Origin: Ilumatobacteraceae bacterium
GTDB taxonomy: Bacteria > Actinomycetota > Acidimicrobiia > Acidimicrobiales > Ilumatobacteraceae
DNA: 56,281 nucleotides
Assembly (NCBI GenBank): GCA_023263695.1
Contig: JALQUZ010000004.1
Span: 1-56,281 of the forward strand
Direction: 5' to 3'
The notes beneath the pieces were generated by a model. That model saw only the letters and a program-made list of their open reading frames with translations, was not told the origin of the DNA and did not search any database. Positions 25,428 to 33,751 of the stretch are shown piece by piece. The position numbers and the translations under genes were made by a program. The stretch's first letter is position 1. Every line of letters starts with the position of its first letter.

Positions 25428-26077
25428 AACGAATCACGCACCTGACCAGCAACTAGCGACACTGTTCGCGTGGCAAGTTGTTGTGCTCGTTCTATTTCAT
25501 GAGAGGCCACGACAACCGTTGCGCCAGAGGCAGCAGCTTCTTTCACAATGCGATCAATTTCATCGCGACCCTTTGCGTCGAGACCCGCATGGGGTTCATC
25601 GAGCAACCACAATTCCGCACGTCGCACCACGAGGCAGGCCAATGCACAACGGCGCTTCTGGCCGGCAGACAATTCAGAAACTCTGCGGTTTGCCAACTTG
25701 CCATCAATGGCCATTCGTTCCATTGCAGAAGTTTGTTCTTGCACGGATGCTCCGACAACCGTCGACCAGAACGACACATTTTCGGCAATGGTCAGTTCGC
25801 CAAACAATCCGTTTTGATGACCAAGCAATCCAACACGCTCGCGCACTGAATCGCGGTCAACAGTCAGGTCGAAACCCAGCACGTTTGCCGTGCCACGAAT
25901 AACGGGCATCAATCCTGCACAGGCTCGAAGCAACGTTGACTTGCCTGCGCCGTTTGGTCCTTGCAACAGAACAATTTCATTTCGCGAAACGCTCAGAGTT
26001 ACGCCGGCCAACGCGGGATACCCGTTGTACACCGCAACTGCATCGACAAAATTGATCACTGAATCTAGTGCCATCAC
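25424..26077 (-). CDS. ccmA: CcmA ABC transporter ATPase
   Basis: ATPase of 217 residues driving release of holo-CcmE. Walker A GPNGAGKST, signature LSAGQKRR and Walker B LWLLDEPHAGLD are all intact. It is the first ccm gene, preceded with an ATGA overlap by an enoyl-CoA-hydratase-like gene, so transcription of the ccm operon probably begins upstream of that gene. Confidence 0.95.
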   Translation of the reverse strand: MMALDSVINFVDAVAVYNGYPALAGVTLSVSRNEIVLLQGPNGAGKSTLLRACAGLMPVIRGTANVLGFDLTVDRDSVRERVGLLGHQNGLFGELTIAENVSFWSTVVGASVQEQTSAMERMAIDGKLANRRVSELSAGQKRRCALACLVVRRAELWLLDEPHAGLDAKGRDEIDRIVKEAAASGATVVVASHEIERAQQLATRTVSLVAGQVRDSL

Positions 26078-26814
26078 GAACCCGTGAACTTTGGCTGACG
26101 TTTTTCCATGAACGCTTCTCTGCCTTCGCGCGCATCATTGCTTGCAAGAGCGTTTTCGCGACAAGCGGTTACTAATGCATCAACATGTGGCTCACCTGCA
26201 CTTGACTCCAGCGCAACTTTGTGACCGCGGATGGTGAGTGGCGCAAGTTTGGCAATCTCACTTGCCCATGCAAGCGCGTCGTCAAGAGTTCCTAAACGCT
26301 GAATTGGACCCATGCGCGCTAACTCTTCGGCCGAATAGTTACTTGCCGTCAGCAACATGTTTCGTGCAACCGGCCACGACAGTTCGCGAACTATTCGCTC
26401 AATCGTCCAATGATTCACTACTAAGCCCAATTTCGCAGCCGGCACGCCAATCACACTTGTTGGTGTAGCAACACGCACATCGCAGGAGACAACCAGTTGC
26501 GCTCCTGCACCAAGCGCTGGTCCGTCAATTGCTGCAATAGTGACGCACGGCAGTTGAGTAAATCCGTGCAGAACCTCGCTCAACGCTTCGTGAAATACTT
26601 CCTCGCGCACACCCGACAAATCGGCTCCTGAACAAAATGCTGGTGGGGCGCCAGTCAATACCAGCGCGCGCACTTTGCGCAGTTCAGCTTCTACCTGGGC
26701 TTCGCGAATGAGTTGCAGAGATGCAAGATCTACGGCGTTTCTACGCTCAGGTCGATTCAGGGTGAGCAGAACCACGTCGTCGCGCCAATCAACAAGCACT
26801 ACGCCCTTGCTCAT
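26074..26814 (-). CDS. Enoyl-CoA hydratase/isomerase family protein, catalytic Glu not seen
   Basis: Crotonase-fold protein of 246 residues from ATG 26814. The oxyanion-hole regions are present (CSGADLSGV and DGPALGAGAQL), but the two hydratase glutamates are not: the usual CELA is AQLV, and the segment that normally carries the second Glu reads IGVPAAKLGLV. It may be an isomerase-type, thioesterase-type or non-hydratase member. An open frame extends to 26880 but would overlap the divergent gene's promoter. Its end overlaps ccmA (ATGA), tying it to the ccm operon for no known reason. Confidence 0.82.
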   Translation of the reverse strand: MSKGVVLVDWRDDVVLLTLNRPERRNAVDLASLQLIREAQVEAELRKVRALVLTGAPPAFCSGADLSGVREEVFHEALSEVLHGFTQLPCVTIAAIDGPALGAGAQLVVSCDVRVATPTSVIGVPAAKLGLVVNHWTIERIVRELSWPVARNMLLTASNYSAEELARMGPIQRLGTLDDALAWASEIAKLAPLTIRGHKVALESSAGEPHVDALVTACRENALASNDAREGREAFMEKRQPKFTGS

Positions 26815-26850
26815 TGTTGGTCTCTGCGATCTACCATGAGAAGCAAGGTT

Positions 26851-27150
26851 ATGACTTCCTCCCCTCAACCCTCTAAACAAGCCGAGACTGTTGGCGTTTC
26901 AGACGACCCTGTTCGCCTTCGCCGCGCACTCATCGATCACTGGACAAAGCTGGCCAAACGAGTGGGATATCTCAGTTTTGGAGTGTCTATTGTCGCAGTA
27001 TTTGCCGGACTGGCAACGTCGTTCACCCCACTCGTTGGCGAACTCGCAACTGGCGGTCTCGTTGTTGGTTCAATTCTTCTCGCGCCGTCCATTGTTCTTG
27101 GTTACGCAATTAAAGCTGCCGAGAAAGAAGATCGCCTGAACGGTAAGTAA
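26851..27150 (+). CDS. Small membrane protein, unknown
   Basis: 99-residue protein from ATG 26851 with AAGG just upstream. A charged cytoplasmic N terminus (about 45 residues) is followed by two membrane helices (SFGVSIVAVFAGLATSF and GLVVGSILLAPSIVLGYAI) and a short charged tail. No motif is recognised. It lies 12 bases before the TetR gene, probably in one operon. Confidence 0.75.
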   Translation: MTSSPQPSKQAETVGVSDDPVRLRRALIDHWTKLAKRVGYLSFGVSIVAVFAGLATSFTPLVGELATGGLVVGSILLAPSIVLGYAIKAAEKEDRLNGK

Positions 27151-27162
27151 CCGGAAATCAAC

Positions 27163-27747
27163 ATGGCACTTCGACTCCCCGCTATTGAACGCAAAGAACA
27201 AGTTCTCGACGTTGCACTTTCGGTGTTCGCCACAAAAGGCTTTCACGACACATCAATGAACGACATCGCCGAAGCAGCTGGCGTAACAAAGCCGGTGGTG
27301 TATCAGCATTACGAATCCAAGCGCGCGTTATTTCTTGCAATCATCGACCATGTAGGTGATCGCATGATTGAAGTGTTGACCGCTGCAACCAGTGGACTTA
27401 CCGATGGTCAAGCACAAGTAGAAGCGGGAATGGTTGCTTTCTTCACCTGGGTAGAACGAGACAGAAACGCATTCAAGTTTCTGTTTGAAAGCGGAACGCA
27501 AAATGACGAAGAATTCACCATTGCAATCCGCAAAGTATTAGATCGTTCTGCAGAATCCATTGCACCACTTATCGCTATCGACTTAGACCCAATTCATGTG
27601 CGCACTCTTGCTCATGGAGTTGCAGGTGCCAGCGAAGGAGTTGCGCGCTTTCTTATCAATAACAACATCGCGTTTACTGGCGAACAGACAGGTAGACAAA
27701 TCGCCAACTTGCTTTGGGCTGGCTTGCGCGGAGTTGACTCGGAGTAA
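27163..27747 (+). CDS. TetR/AcrR family regulator
   Basis: Repressor of 194 residues. The HTH reads TSMNDIAEAAGVTKPVVYQH followed by YESKRALFLAI, preceded by GFHDTS. The C-terminal ligand domain is helical; its effector is unknown. The context (enoyl-CoA hydratase-like gene divergent, iron regulator downstream) does not settle the regulon. Confidence 0.9.
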   Translation: MALRLPAIERKEQVLDVALSVFATKGFHDTSMNDIAEAAGVTKPVVYQHYESKRALFLAIIDHVGDRMIEVLTAATSGLTDGQAQVEAGMVAFFTWVERDRNAFKFLFESGTQNDEEFTIAIRKVLDRSAESIAPLIAIDLDPIHVRTLAHGVAGASEGVARFLINNNIAFTGEQTGRQIANLLWAGLRGVDSE

Positions 27748-27757
27748 CCTGATATTC

Positions 27758-28420
27758 ATGGCGCACCCCGGTGAACACCACCCCGCATTTGAAGAATACT
27801 GCGAATGCATTTTTGAACTTCGCGAAGACCACTTAGACGTCATTCAGGCGCGCGTTGCCGAACGGCTTGATGTTTCTCGTCCTTCAGTTTCCGAAATGAT
27901 TAAGCGCATGGAGACTGAAGGCCTGATTCGCTTGCGTGGCACCCGCATCGTGCTTACGCAAGAAGGCGAAAAGCTTGCCGAATCTGTAGTTCGCAAACAT
28001 CGCACCGCCGAGCGTTTCCTCACCGACATTCTTGGCCTTCCGTGGGCGCTTGCCCACCACGAAGCATGTAAGTGGGAGCACGTGTTAAGCCCCGATGTGG
28101 AAGAAGCAATTACCCGATTGCTCGGCAATCCAACAACATGCCCTCACGGCAATCCCATTCCGGGTTCCAATTACATTGAAGAGCCAACTCACCCTCTTGT
28201 CGACGTACATGTTGGTTCAGCATTTACCGTCTCGCGCATTACTGAAGAGCTCGAATATGCGCCGGGAATGCTTGAGTTTCTTGAATCAGCAAAACTCACG
28301 CCAGGCGTGACCGGCACTGTCACTACTTCTTCAGCAGATGGATCACTCACCGTTCGCTTGCATGACACTGACATCAACCTCACTTCGTTTGCCAGCAATC
28401 GAATTCTTGTCCGGGCATGA
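27758..28420 (+). CDS. IdeR/DtxR-family metal-dependent regulator
   Basis: Iron- or manganese-responsive repressor, 220 residues from ATG 27758 (an open frame back to 27596 overlaps the TetR gene). The winged helix spans about 10-70 (RLDVSRPSVSEMIKRM). Metal ligands by alignment with DtxR are H81, E85 and H100 for the ancillary site and C104, E107 and H108 for the primary site (HHEACKWEH). The SH3-like FeoA domain is C-terminal. The Cys at 104 argues for the iron-type IdeR/DtxR rather than MntR. Its stop overlaps the next gene. Confidence 0.9.
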   Translation: MAHPGEHHPAFEEYCECIFELREDHLDVIQARVAERLDVSRPSVSEMIKRMETEGLIRLRGTRIVLTQEGEKLAESVVRKHRTAERFLTDILGLPWALAHHEACKWEHVLSPDVEEAITRLLGNPTTCPHGNPIPGSNYIEEPTHPLVDVHVGSAFTVSRITEELEYAPGMLEFLESAKLTPGVTGTVTTSSADGSLTVRLHDTDINLTSFASNRILVRA

Positions 28421-28818
28421 CCTTCGTTTCGCGGTGTTCCCTTGCAGTAGTAGCAATGTGCTCGCTTGCAGCATGTTCAACCACCATTGTTAACACCGCT
28501 CCAACTTCCACGCTCGTAGCCCCAACCACGGTGGTTCCAACTGGCACAGCAACTGAGCTATTCACTCAATTGCATACCGCAATTGGAGAGATGTCCAAGG
28601 CCATAAGCGATAGCAATGGCGACATGTCAAAGACGAAGCTCGCCGAAATTCGAGAAATATGGAAGGTACTGCAACCACAAATTGCAGACCGTGGCGATCA
28701 ATTCATGCAAGACATGCAACGCATTATTGATCTTGCTGCTTCTTCGGTAGAACGCAATCGTCCAGCCGATGCCGACAAAGCATTGCGTTTTCTTTCACTC
28801 GTAATTGAAACGCTGTAG
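28417..28818 (+). CDS. Putative lipoprotein coupled to the iron regulator
   Basis: 133-residue protein with a lipoprotein signal: hydrophobic h-region and lipobox LAAC at 17-20. A Thr/Pro-rich linker is followed by a helical domain (about 48-133), likely a small four-helix bundle. No metal-binding motif is seen. ATG 28417 overlaps the IdeR-like stop, so it is probably co-translated. Role in metal homeostasis is only inferred from position. Confidence 0.7.
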   Translation: MTFVSRCSLAVVAMCSLAACSTTIVNTAPTSTLVAPTTVVPTGTATELFTQLHTAIGEMSKAISDSNGDMSKTKLAEIREIWKVLQPQIADRGDQFMQDMQRIIDLAASSVERNRPADADKALRFLSLVIETL

Positions 28819-28822
28819 CTAA

Positions 28823-30979
28823 CTAGTTGCCCTTCATCGCTGCTGGCAAGTCGCGATGATGCACAACCGTTAGTCGTTGAGTTGAACGAGTAAGTGCAAC
28901 ATAGAGCGCACGTAATCCGTGCTCTTGCGCAGCAACAATTGCAGCTGGCTCAACAACCACCACACCGTCAAGTTCAAGCCCTTTCACCACACCCACAGGA
29001 ACGACGGTAAGTCGAGTGTCGAGTGCTGTGTTGTTTGCACGGCCGTGTTGCAATCCTTCGCGCGTAAGAACTGCAGAAACCGAGTCGGTCATTGCATCGG
29101 GGCACACAATTGCCACGTTGCCGCCTGTGACATTTTCCATCATCAGACGAGTCTGTGTCACAACATCATCGAGCAATCGCTCTGCCGATGACGAACGCAC
29201 AATGTCTGGCCCGAATTCGCCTTCACGCACCGACTGTGGCGGAATGAGCGAAGGTGCTGCAACGGCCAGCACCTTGTCGGCAAGCGCCATAATTTGTGCA
29301 GGAATTCGATACCCAACAGACAAGTTAATAATTTGGGCTTCTTTTTTCGTTGGCAAGTAACGCAACAAGTCTTGCCAATCGTTTGGCGCAAATGCTCCCG
29401 TTGCCTGCGCCAAGTCGCCAACCACAGTCATTGCACCATTGAGTGAACGACGATTCATCATGCGCAATTGCATCGGCGTGAGGTCTTGAACTTCGTCAAT
29501 AATGATGTGCCCATACAGGCGCATTTCATCGGATTCATCAATGCGACCGCTTTTGCGTGGTCGAGGACCAATAAGCGATAACACTTCATCAAGCAGAGCA
29601 ACATCGCTTTCTGCCCAGTGCACTTCGGCAAGCGATTCGCTGCGCTCGCGCACGAGCAGTGGCCATTCGCTGTCCTTAAGAATATTTTGTGCAGCAGAGC
29701 GCACAAGCGCGCGTGAACCAAACAAGTCGTGCAGCACTTCACCTGGGCTGAGCACTGGCCACATGCGAATAATGGCCGCGCGGAATTCCGGAATGTCGCG
29801 CAGGCTGTCGCGCAATGCTTCGATATCGATCTCTTCACGCTTACTAGTAGCAGCCATGGCCACTACTACTTCGGTTTCTACCCATCGCGCTGCGGCATTG
29901 TGACGGCGATACCGACGACGTGCGTCGCGAACGATGCGAGACGACTCGGCTACGCGAAGTCGCAAATACTCAGCACCAAATGGAATCACTAAGTCATCGC
30001 GTAATGGTCGTTCGCGGTCGCGCACTGCAGCTGCGATGAACTTCGACATACGAATGTCGCCCTTCACATGCTTTGTATCGTCATCTTCAACTCGACCAAC
30101 GCGGTGTCCTGGCACAAGGTCGGCAAGTACAACTTGTTGCACGCCCGCTTCACCGAGAGACGGCAACACCTGTTCGATGTATCGCAAGAACACTCGGTTT
30201 GGTCCAACTACTAATACACCCTGATCTTCAAGCGGGAATCGATAGGTGTACAACAAATACGCAGCACGATGAAGCGCAACAACGGTCTTTCCCGTTCCTG
30301 GTCCACCTTGCACGACCAATACGCCGCTTTGTGGAGCGCGAATGATTTGATCTTGTTCTGACTGAATAGTGGCAACGATGTCGCCAAGTTGCCCAGTACG
30401 ACCACGCGACAGAGCAGAGATAAGTGTGCTGTACCCGCGAAGGCCTGTGCCATCGTGTTTCACTCCCACTTGCGGGTCACCGCCTAATCCTTCATCGTGC
30501 CCAAGTCCAAGGTGACCTTCACCGAACAATTCGTCTTCAATGCCCTGCAGCTCGCGGCCTTGAACTGAAAAATGTCGACGTCGCGCGAGACCCATAGTTT
30601 CGCGACCCGTTGCTCGGTAAAACGGTTCGGCGACTGGGGCACGCCAGTCCACCACCACGGGTTCACGTTGTTCATCGGCAACTGCCAAACGCCCAATGTG
30701 GAAGCTTTCAATTTCATCTGGGGTTTCGGCAAAGCGATCGATCCGACCAAACACCAGTGCGGAATCGCCCAAATCCAATGTGGTTAGGCGTTGCAGCAAC
30801 TGCTCGTCGAAAGCATTGCGTTCGTAACGGGCCTGAAAGGTGCCACCTGTGCTTGCCTCATTCAATTCCCGAATGTGCCAGGCATCCTCGCGGCTCTTAT
30901 CCAGGCAGGCATAAGCATGGTCTATATAGGCCTGCTCGGCGGGAAGGTCAGGGTGTTGTTGGCTCATTTTGGGGTTCAT
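28823..30979 (-). CDS. HelD/HelR-type RNA-polymerase-associated helicase
   Basis: UvrD-like superfamily 1 ATPase, about 718 residues. Walker A VVQGGPGTGKTVVALHRAAY and Walker B IIDEVQDLTPMQLRMM are present. The N-terminal coiled arm (EQAYIDHAYACLDKSREDAW) and GRIDRFAETPDEIESFHIG plus DWRAPVAEPFYRATG identify the actinobacterial HelR group, which recycles stalled RNA polymerase and can protect it from rifamycins. The start is ambiguous: TTG 30982, ATG 30979 or ATG 30967; a TAGAGT (30987 to 30982, minus strand) would favour 30967. Confidence 0.9.
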   Translation of the reverse strand: MNPKMSQQHPDLPAEQAYIDHAYACLDKSREDAWHIRELNEASTGGTFQARYERNAFDEQLLQRLTTLDLGDSALVFGRIDRFAETPDEIESFHIGRLAVADEQREPVVVDWRAPVAEPFYRATGRETMGLARRRHFSVQGRELQGIEDELFGEGHLGLGHDEGLGGDPQVGVKHDGTGLRGYSTLISALSRGRTGQLGDIVATIQSEQDQIIRAPQSGVLVVQGGPGTGKTVVALHRAAYLLYTYRFPLEDQGVLVVGPNRVFLRYIEQVLPSLGEAGVQQVVLADLVPGHRVGRVEDDDTKHVKGDIRMSKFIAAAVRDRERPLRDDLVIPFGAEYLRLRVAESSRIVRDARRRYRRHNAAARWVETEVVVAMAATSKREEIDIEALRDSLRDIPEFRAAIIRMWPVLSPGEVLHDLFGSRALVRSAAQNILKDSEWPLLVRERSESLAEVHWAESDVALLDEVLSLIGPRPRKSGRIDESDEMRLYGHIIIDEVQDLTPMQLRMMNRRSLNGAMTVVGDLAQATGAFAPNDWQDLLRYLPTKKEAQIINLSVGYRIPAQIMALADKVLAVAAPSLIPPQSVREGEFGPDIVRSSSAERLLDDVVTQTRLMMENVTGGNVAIVCPDAMTDSVSAVLTREGLQHGRANNTALDTRLTVVPVGVVKGLELDGVVVVEPAAIVAAQEHGLRALYVALTRSTQRLTVVHHRDLPAAMKGN

Positions 30980-31086
30980 CAACTCTACCGTCAGATCCCA
31001 ATCGTCAATTTTTGAAATTTCTCAATTTTTGGCAGTATCCACATACACAGTTCGTCCACATCACTATTGACAATTCCTGCATCGGC

Positions 31087-31091
31087 GGAGG
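31087..31091 (+). promoter_or_regulatory. Ribosome binding site of the lipoprotein gene
   Basis: GGAGG five bases before ATG 31097 fixes the start of this lipoprotein and excludes the earlier in-frame start at 31067. Confidence 0.65.
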
Positions 31092-31096
31092 CAGAC

Positions 31097-31720
31097 ATGT
31101 CCAAATCATTTACGCGGTATATGCGCTTCGGCATACCTCTTGTTGTCCTTGCAGCAAGTTGCGGCTCACCTAGCAATGAACTCACCTTTATCTCGGCTAC
31201 ACCAACGTCGCCAGCGCCAACCTCCACGACCATTGCTCCGAGCGATCGAGTTGAGTCGGTAATAGCCACCAGCACCGACGTCACACAACGCATCGTGAGC
31301 GACTTCAGTCGCATTTCGCAACAGCGTGCGCAATGTGGCCGAACCCCCGAACAATGCCCTGTTCGCCAGATGGCAGTGAAGGGCAGTCAACTGTTCAACT
31401 CACTCACTTCAATCATGAATGAACGTGTCGTTGGACATTTATACACACGCAAAGACGCCGGAAAATTGCGCGTGCGCATTGAATCTGTGGAAATGATCGA
31501 CACCATTCGAGCAACTGTGCACACATGCATCTTTGACTCGGTAGTGCTGTTCGATTCTGGTCAGATCAACAGCGCTGCCGACGACATCGTGTTTGACGAT
31601 TCAGTCATTTCGGCATTCATGGTGTGGACCGTGCATCTCGACCATGGCATATGGAAATGGGTTTCATCCATAGCCACCAAACGAAAGATCGGAGCAGACA
31701 TATGTGGATTCGCAAACTGA
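31097..31720 (+). CDS. Putative lipoprotein, unknown
   Basis: 207-residue protein starting MSKSFTRYMRFGIP with a lipoprotein-like signal ending LAASC (C22; the -3 position is Ala, slightly atypical). A Ser/Thr/Pro linker follows, then a domain of about 140 residues with a CGRTPEQCPV pair of cysteines and a beta-rich C-terminal part of SnoaL/NTF2-like look (MVWTVHLDHGIWKWVSS). The function is unknown. Its end overlaps the next secreted protein by 19 bases. Confidence 0.7.
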   Translation: MSKSFTRYMRFGIPLVVLAASCGSPSNELTFISATPTSPAPTSTTIAPSDRVESVIATSTDVTQRIVSDFSRISQQRAQCGRTPEQCPVRQMAVKGSQLFNSLTSIMNERVVGHLYTRKDAGKLRVRIESVEMIDTIRATVHTCIFDSVVLFDSGQINSAADDIVFDDSVISAFMVWTVHLDHGIWKWVSSIATKRKIGADICGFAN

Positions 31721-32541
31721 CCATTGCAACTGGTGTTGTATTCATTGCTGCACTACCGAATGAAGTGCATGCTGGCGATTCCATTGGCGGAAGTTCAACC
31801 AGCACCGCAGGAATTACCGGCAACCAAATCATGGCGGGTATTCAATATGGAGCAACACCAGGTAGTTCTGGAGCGTCACAAGATTGCGAATGGTCATTAG
31901 CCATTCCACATGATGCGCACTCAGGCAACGAGACGATGGTCGAAAAAGTTTCTGGTGGAATTACATACAGATTGTTTGAGTACTCGTGCTTCAATCGAAC
32001 ACCTGCGACAACGTTCCATTGGATTCCACAAGTGTCCACTGCGCAACTTGCGCAACAAGCAACATCTGTTGTGTATGACAACATTCCTGCGCCGTGGGGA
32101 AACTTCGCGCCACCTGCTCAACGCGGAGTCGTCAAGCTTGGAACTTGGTTTTGGGTTAATCCATTGATGTGGGTGCCAATTAGCGCTACAGCTGGCGTAC
32201 CTACTCCCGCTGGATACATTTCGGTCACTACAACGGCCACTCCAAAGAAACTCATCTTCGATCCGGGTGATGGTGCGCTCGGCTCTGGCCCAGTTACGTG
32301 TGATGGCCCCGGTCTTCCATGGATAGAAATGTTTGGCGACACCATGAGTAGCAAATGCATGTACACCTACTCGCACTCGTCATCAATGCACCCGTCCGGT
32401 GCATTTCCCGCAAAGCTCTCGGTGCAATGGCACATTACGTTCACCACCAGTCTTGGTGCACGTGGAACGGTTGGTGACTATACGTTTGCAGCAAGCCATC
32501 AAATGGTTGTTCGCGAAGTACAGGCTTTGGTCACCCACTAA
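31702..32541 (+). CDS. Secreted actinobacterial protein with PKD-like GDG segment
   Basis: 279-residue protein from ATG 31702 (GGAG seven bases before). A signal peptide at residues 1-24 ends NEVHA. The central part shows NIPAPWGNFAPPAQRGVVKL followed by a GTWFWV segment, and then KKLIFDPGDGALGSG. This layout is known to me from secreted actinobacterial proteins of unknown function with a PKD-like fold. Cysteines (57, 75 and others) may form disulfides. It overlaps the lipoprotein gene by 19 bases, so the two exported proteins are probably made together. Confidence 0.7.
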   Translation: MWIRKLTIATGVVFIAALPNEVHAGDSIGGSSTSTAGITGNQIMAGIQYGATPGSSGASQDCEWSLAIPHDAHSGNETMVEKVSGGITYRLFEYSCFNRTPATTFHWIPQVSTAQLAQQATSVVYDNIPAPWGNFAPPAQRGVVKLGTWFWVNPLMWVPISATAGVPTPAGYISVTTTATPKKLIFDPGDGALGSGPVTCDGPGLPWIEMFGDTMSSKCMYTYSHSSSMHPSGAFPAKLSVQWHITFTTSLGARGTVGDYTFAASHQMVVREVQALVTH

Positions 32542-33029
32542 TTATCGGTTGAGGCAATTGCTCCACATCGTGCATCAAGAACTCGAATTAAGTCAGATGG
32601 TGCAACTTCTACATCAAGACCACGTCGGCCGCCACTGACAAAAATGGTCGGCAGATCACTTGCCGATTCGTCAAGAACAGTGAACAGTTTTTTCTTTTGA
32701 CCAAACGGGCTAATGCCACCTACAACATATCCAGTTATTCGTTGCGCATCTTGTGCGGGAACCATCTCACATCGCTTCACTCCAAGCAAAAGTGCAAGTG
32801 CTTTCAACGACAGCTGAGCACTCACGGGAACGATGGCAACAACAGCTGATTTTTCCGACTGAGCGAGCAACGTCTTGAACACTCGAGATTCATCAACGCC
32901 CAGCGCATGTGCCGCTGCCCGTCCGTACCCAAGTTCCTCGGCATCGACAAGATCGTGATCAAATGCATGCACCGCAAACTCAATGCCGCTTCGCTCAAGC
33001 ATCACCATGGCCGGAGTTGCACCCTTCAT
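32538..33029 (-). CDS. ybaK: Cys-tRNA(Pro) deacylase YbaK/EbsC
   Basis: Trans-editing enzyme of 163 residues that clears Cys-tRNA(Pro). Characteristic segments are SRVFKTLLAQ (lysine of the active site), VPVSAQLSLKALA, and TGYVVGGISPFGQKKKL. No fusion partner. It converges on the secreted-protein gene with a four-base overlap. Confidence 0.93.
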   Translation of the reverse strand: MKGATPAMVMLERSGIEFAVHAFDHDLVDAEELGYGRAAAHALGVDESRVFKTLLAQSEKSAVVAIVPVSAQLSLKALALLLGVKRCEMVPAQDAQRITGYVVGGISPFGQKKKLFTVLDESASDLPTIFVSGGRRGLDVEVAPSDLIRVLDARCGAIASTDN

Positions 33030-33098
33030 CGCCTTCTCAGCATACGAATATTGGGGTTATCGAGTAGGAACGGGGGTCACTGCCTGACACACTGAAGG

Positions 33099-33113
33099 GT
33101 CGCTCTTAGCGAC
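33099..33113 (+). other. Small hairpin in the leader of the next gene
   Basis: GTCGCT (33099-33104) and AGCGAC (33108-33113) form a 6-bp perfect stem with a three-base loop, ending 26 bases before ATG 33140 and just upstream of the ribosome binding site (AAAAGGA, 33127-33133). It could be an operator half or a leader stem; nothing else decides. Confidence 0.35.
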
Positions 33114-33139
33114 AATCCAGACTTCGAAAAGGACCCAAC

Positions 33140-33742
33140 ATGCCAGTAAGCAACTCTCGCGACACCATTTTGCTTGAACGTCGTTACGCGGCAGTGTTCA
33201 CCTCCATTTCCGATGAGTCAATTGCCAAATTGGCAGCCGCAGTAGACGAAAAGTTGCGCGACGCGCTTGCCAAGGTGCTCGCTCTTCCAGCAGGAACGTT
33301 TGATGACGCTGCAACTGTTGCACCAAAAGTTCGCGAAGCGATGAAGGCTCGCAAGGCTTACCTCGACACTGGCGTTTTGTTCGGCGAGGCCGCAACAGAA
33401 AAGGCCATCGAAGTTCTTGGCGACAAATCGGAAGACCCAAGCCTCGAAGACTTGAACAATGTGTTGCCATCACTCATCGAAGAATTTAGCCTGGATGCAT
33501 GTCGCCTGATGGCCGTTCAGTTTTCTGTATCGCTTGGTGGATTCCGCAAACTGGTAAATACCGACCCACGTTTTGCCATTCCTTCTGCAGGTAACGCACC
33601 TGTAGTTGCAGCCACCGCACCAACCAAGGATGCAGCCGCACAAGAAGAGAAGAAGCGTGCACGTGCAGAACGCAAAGAAAAAGACAAAGCAGCTCGCGCG
33701 CAGGCAGAAGCTCAACGTCGCATCGCACGCGGTCGCGCATAG
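33140..33742 (+). CDS. Unrecognised soluble protein with basic C-terminal tail
   Basis: 200-residue protein with a strong Shine-Dalgarno (AAAAGGA, six bases before ATG). Residues 20-125 are helical (SDESIAKLAAAVDEKLRDAL). The last 35 residues are a highly charged Lys/Arg/Glu/Ala-rich helix (EEKKRARAERKEKDKAARAQ), similar to nucleic-acid-binding or ribosome-associated tails. I do not recognise a family. It lies 9 bases before the FAH gene but its composition suggests a separate, well-expressed housekeeping role. Confidence 0.75.
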   Translation: MPVSNSRDTILLERRYAAVFTSISDESIAKLAAAVDEKLRDALAKVLALPAGTFDDAATVAPKVREAMKARKAYLDTGVLFGEAATEKAIEVLGDKSEDPSLEDLNNVLPSLIEEFSLDACRLMAVQFSVSLGGFRKLVNTDPRFAIPSAGNAPVVAATAPTKDAAAQEEKKRARAERKEKDKAARAQAEAQRRIARGRA

Positions 33743-33751
33743 GCATCAACC

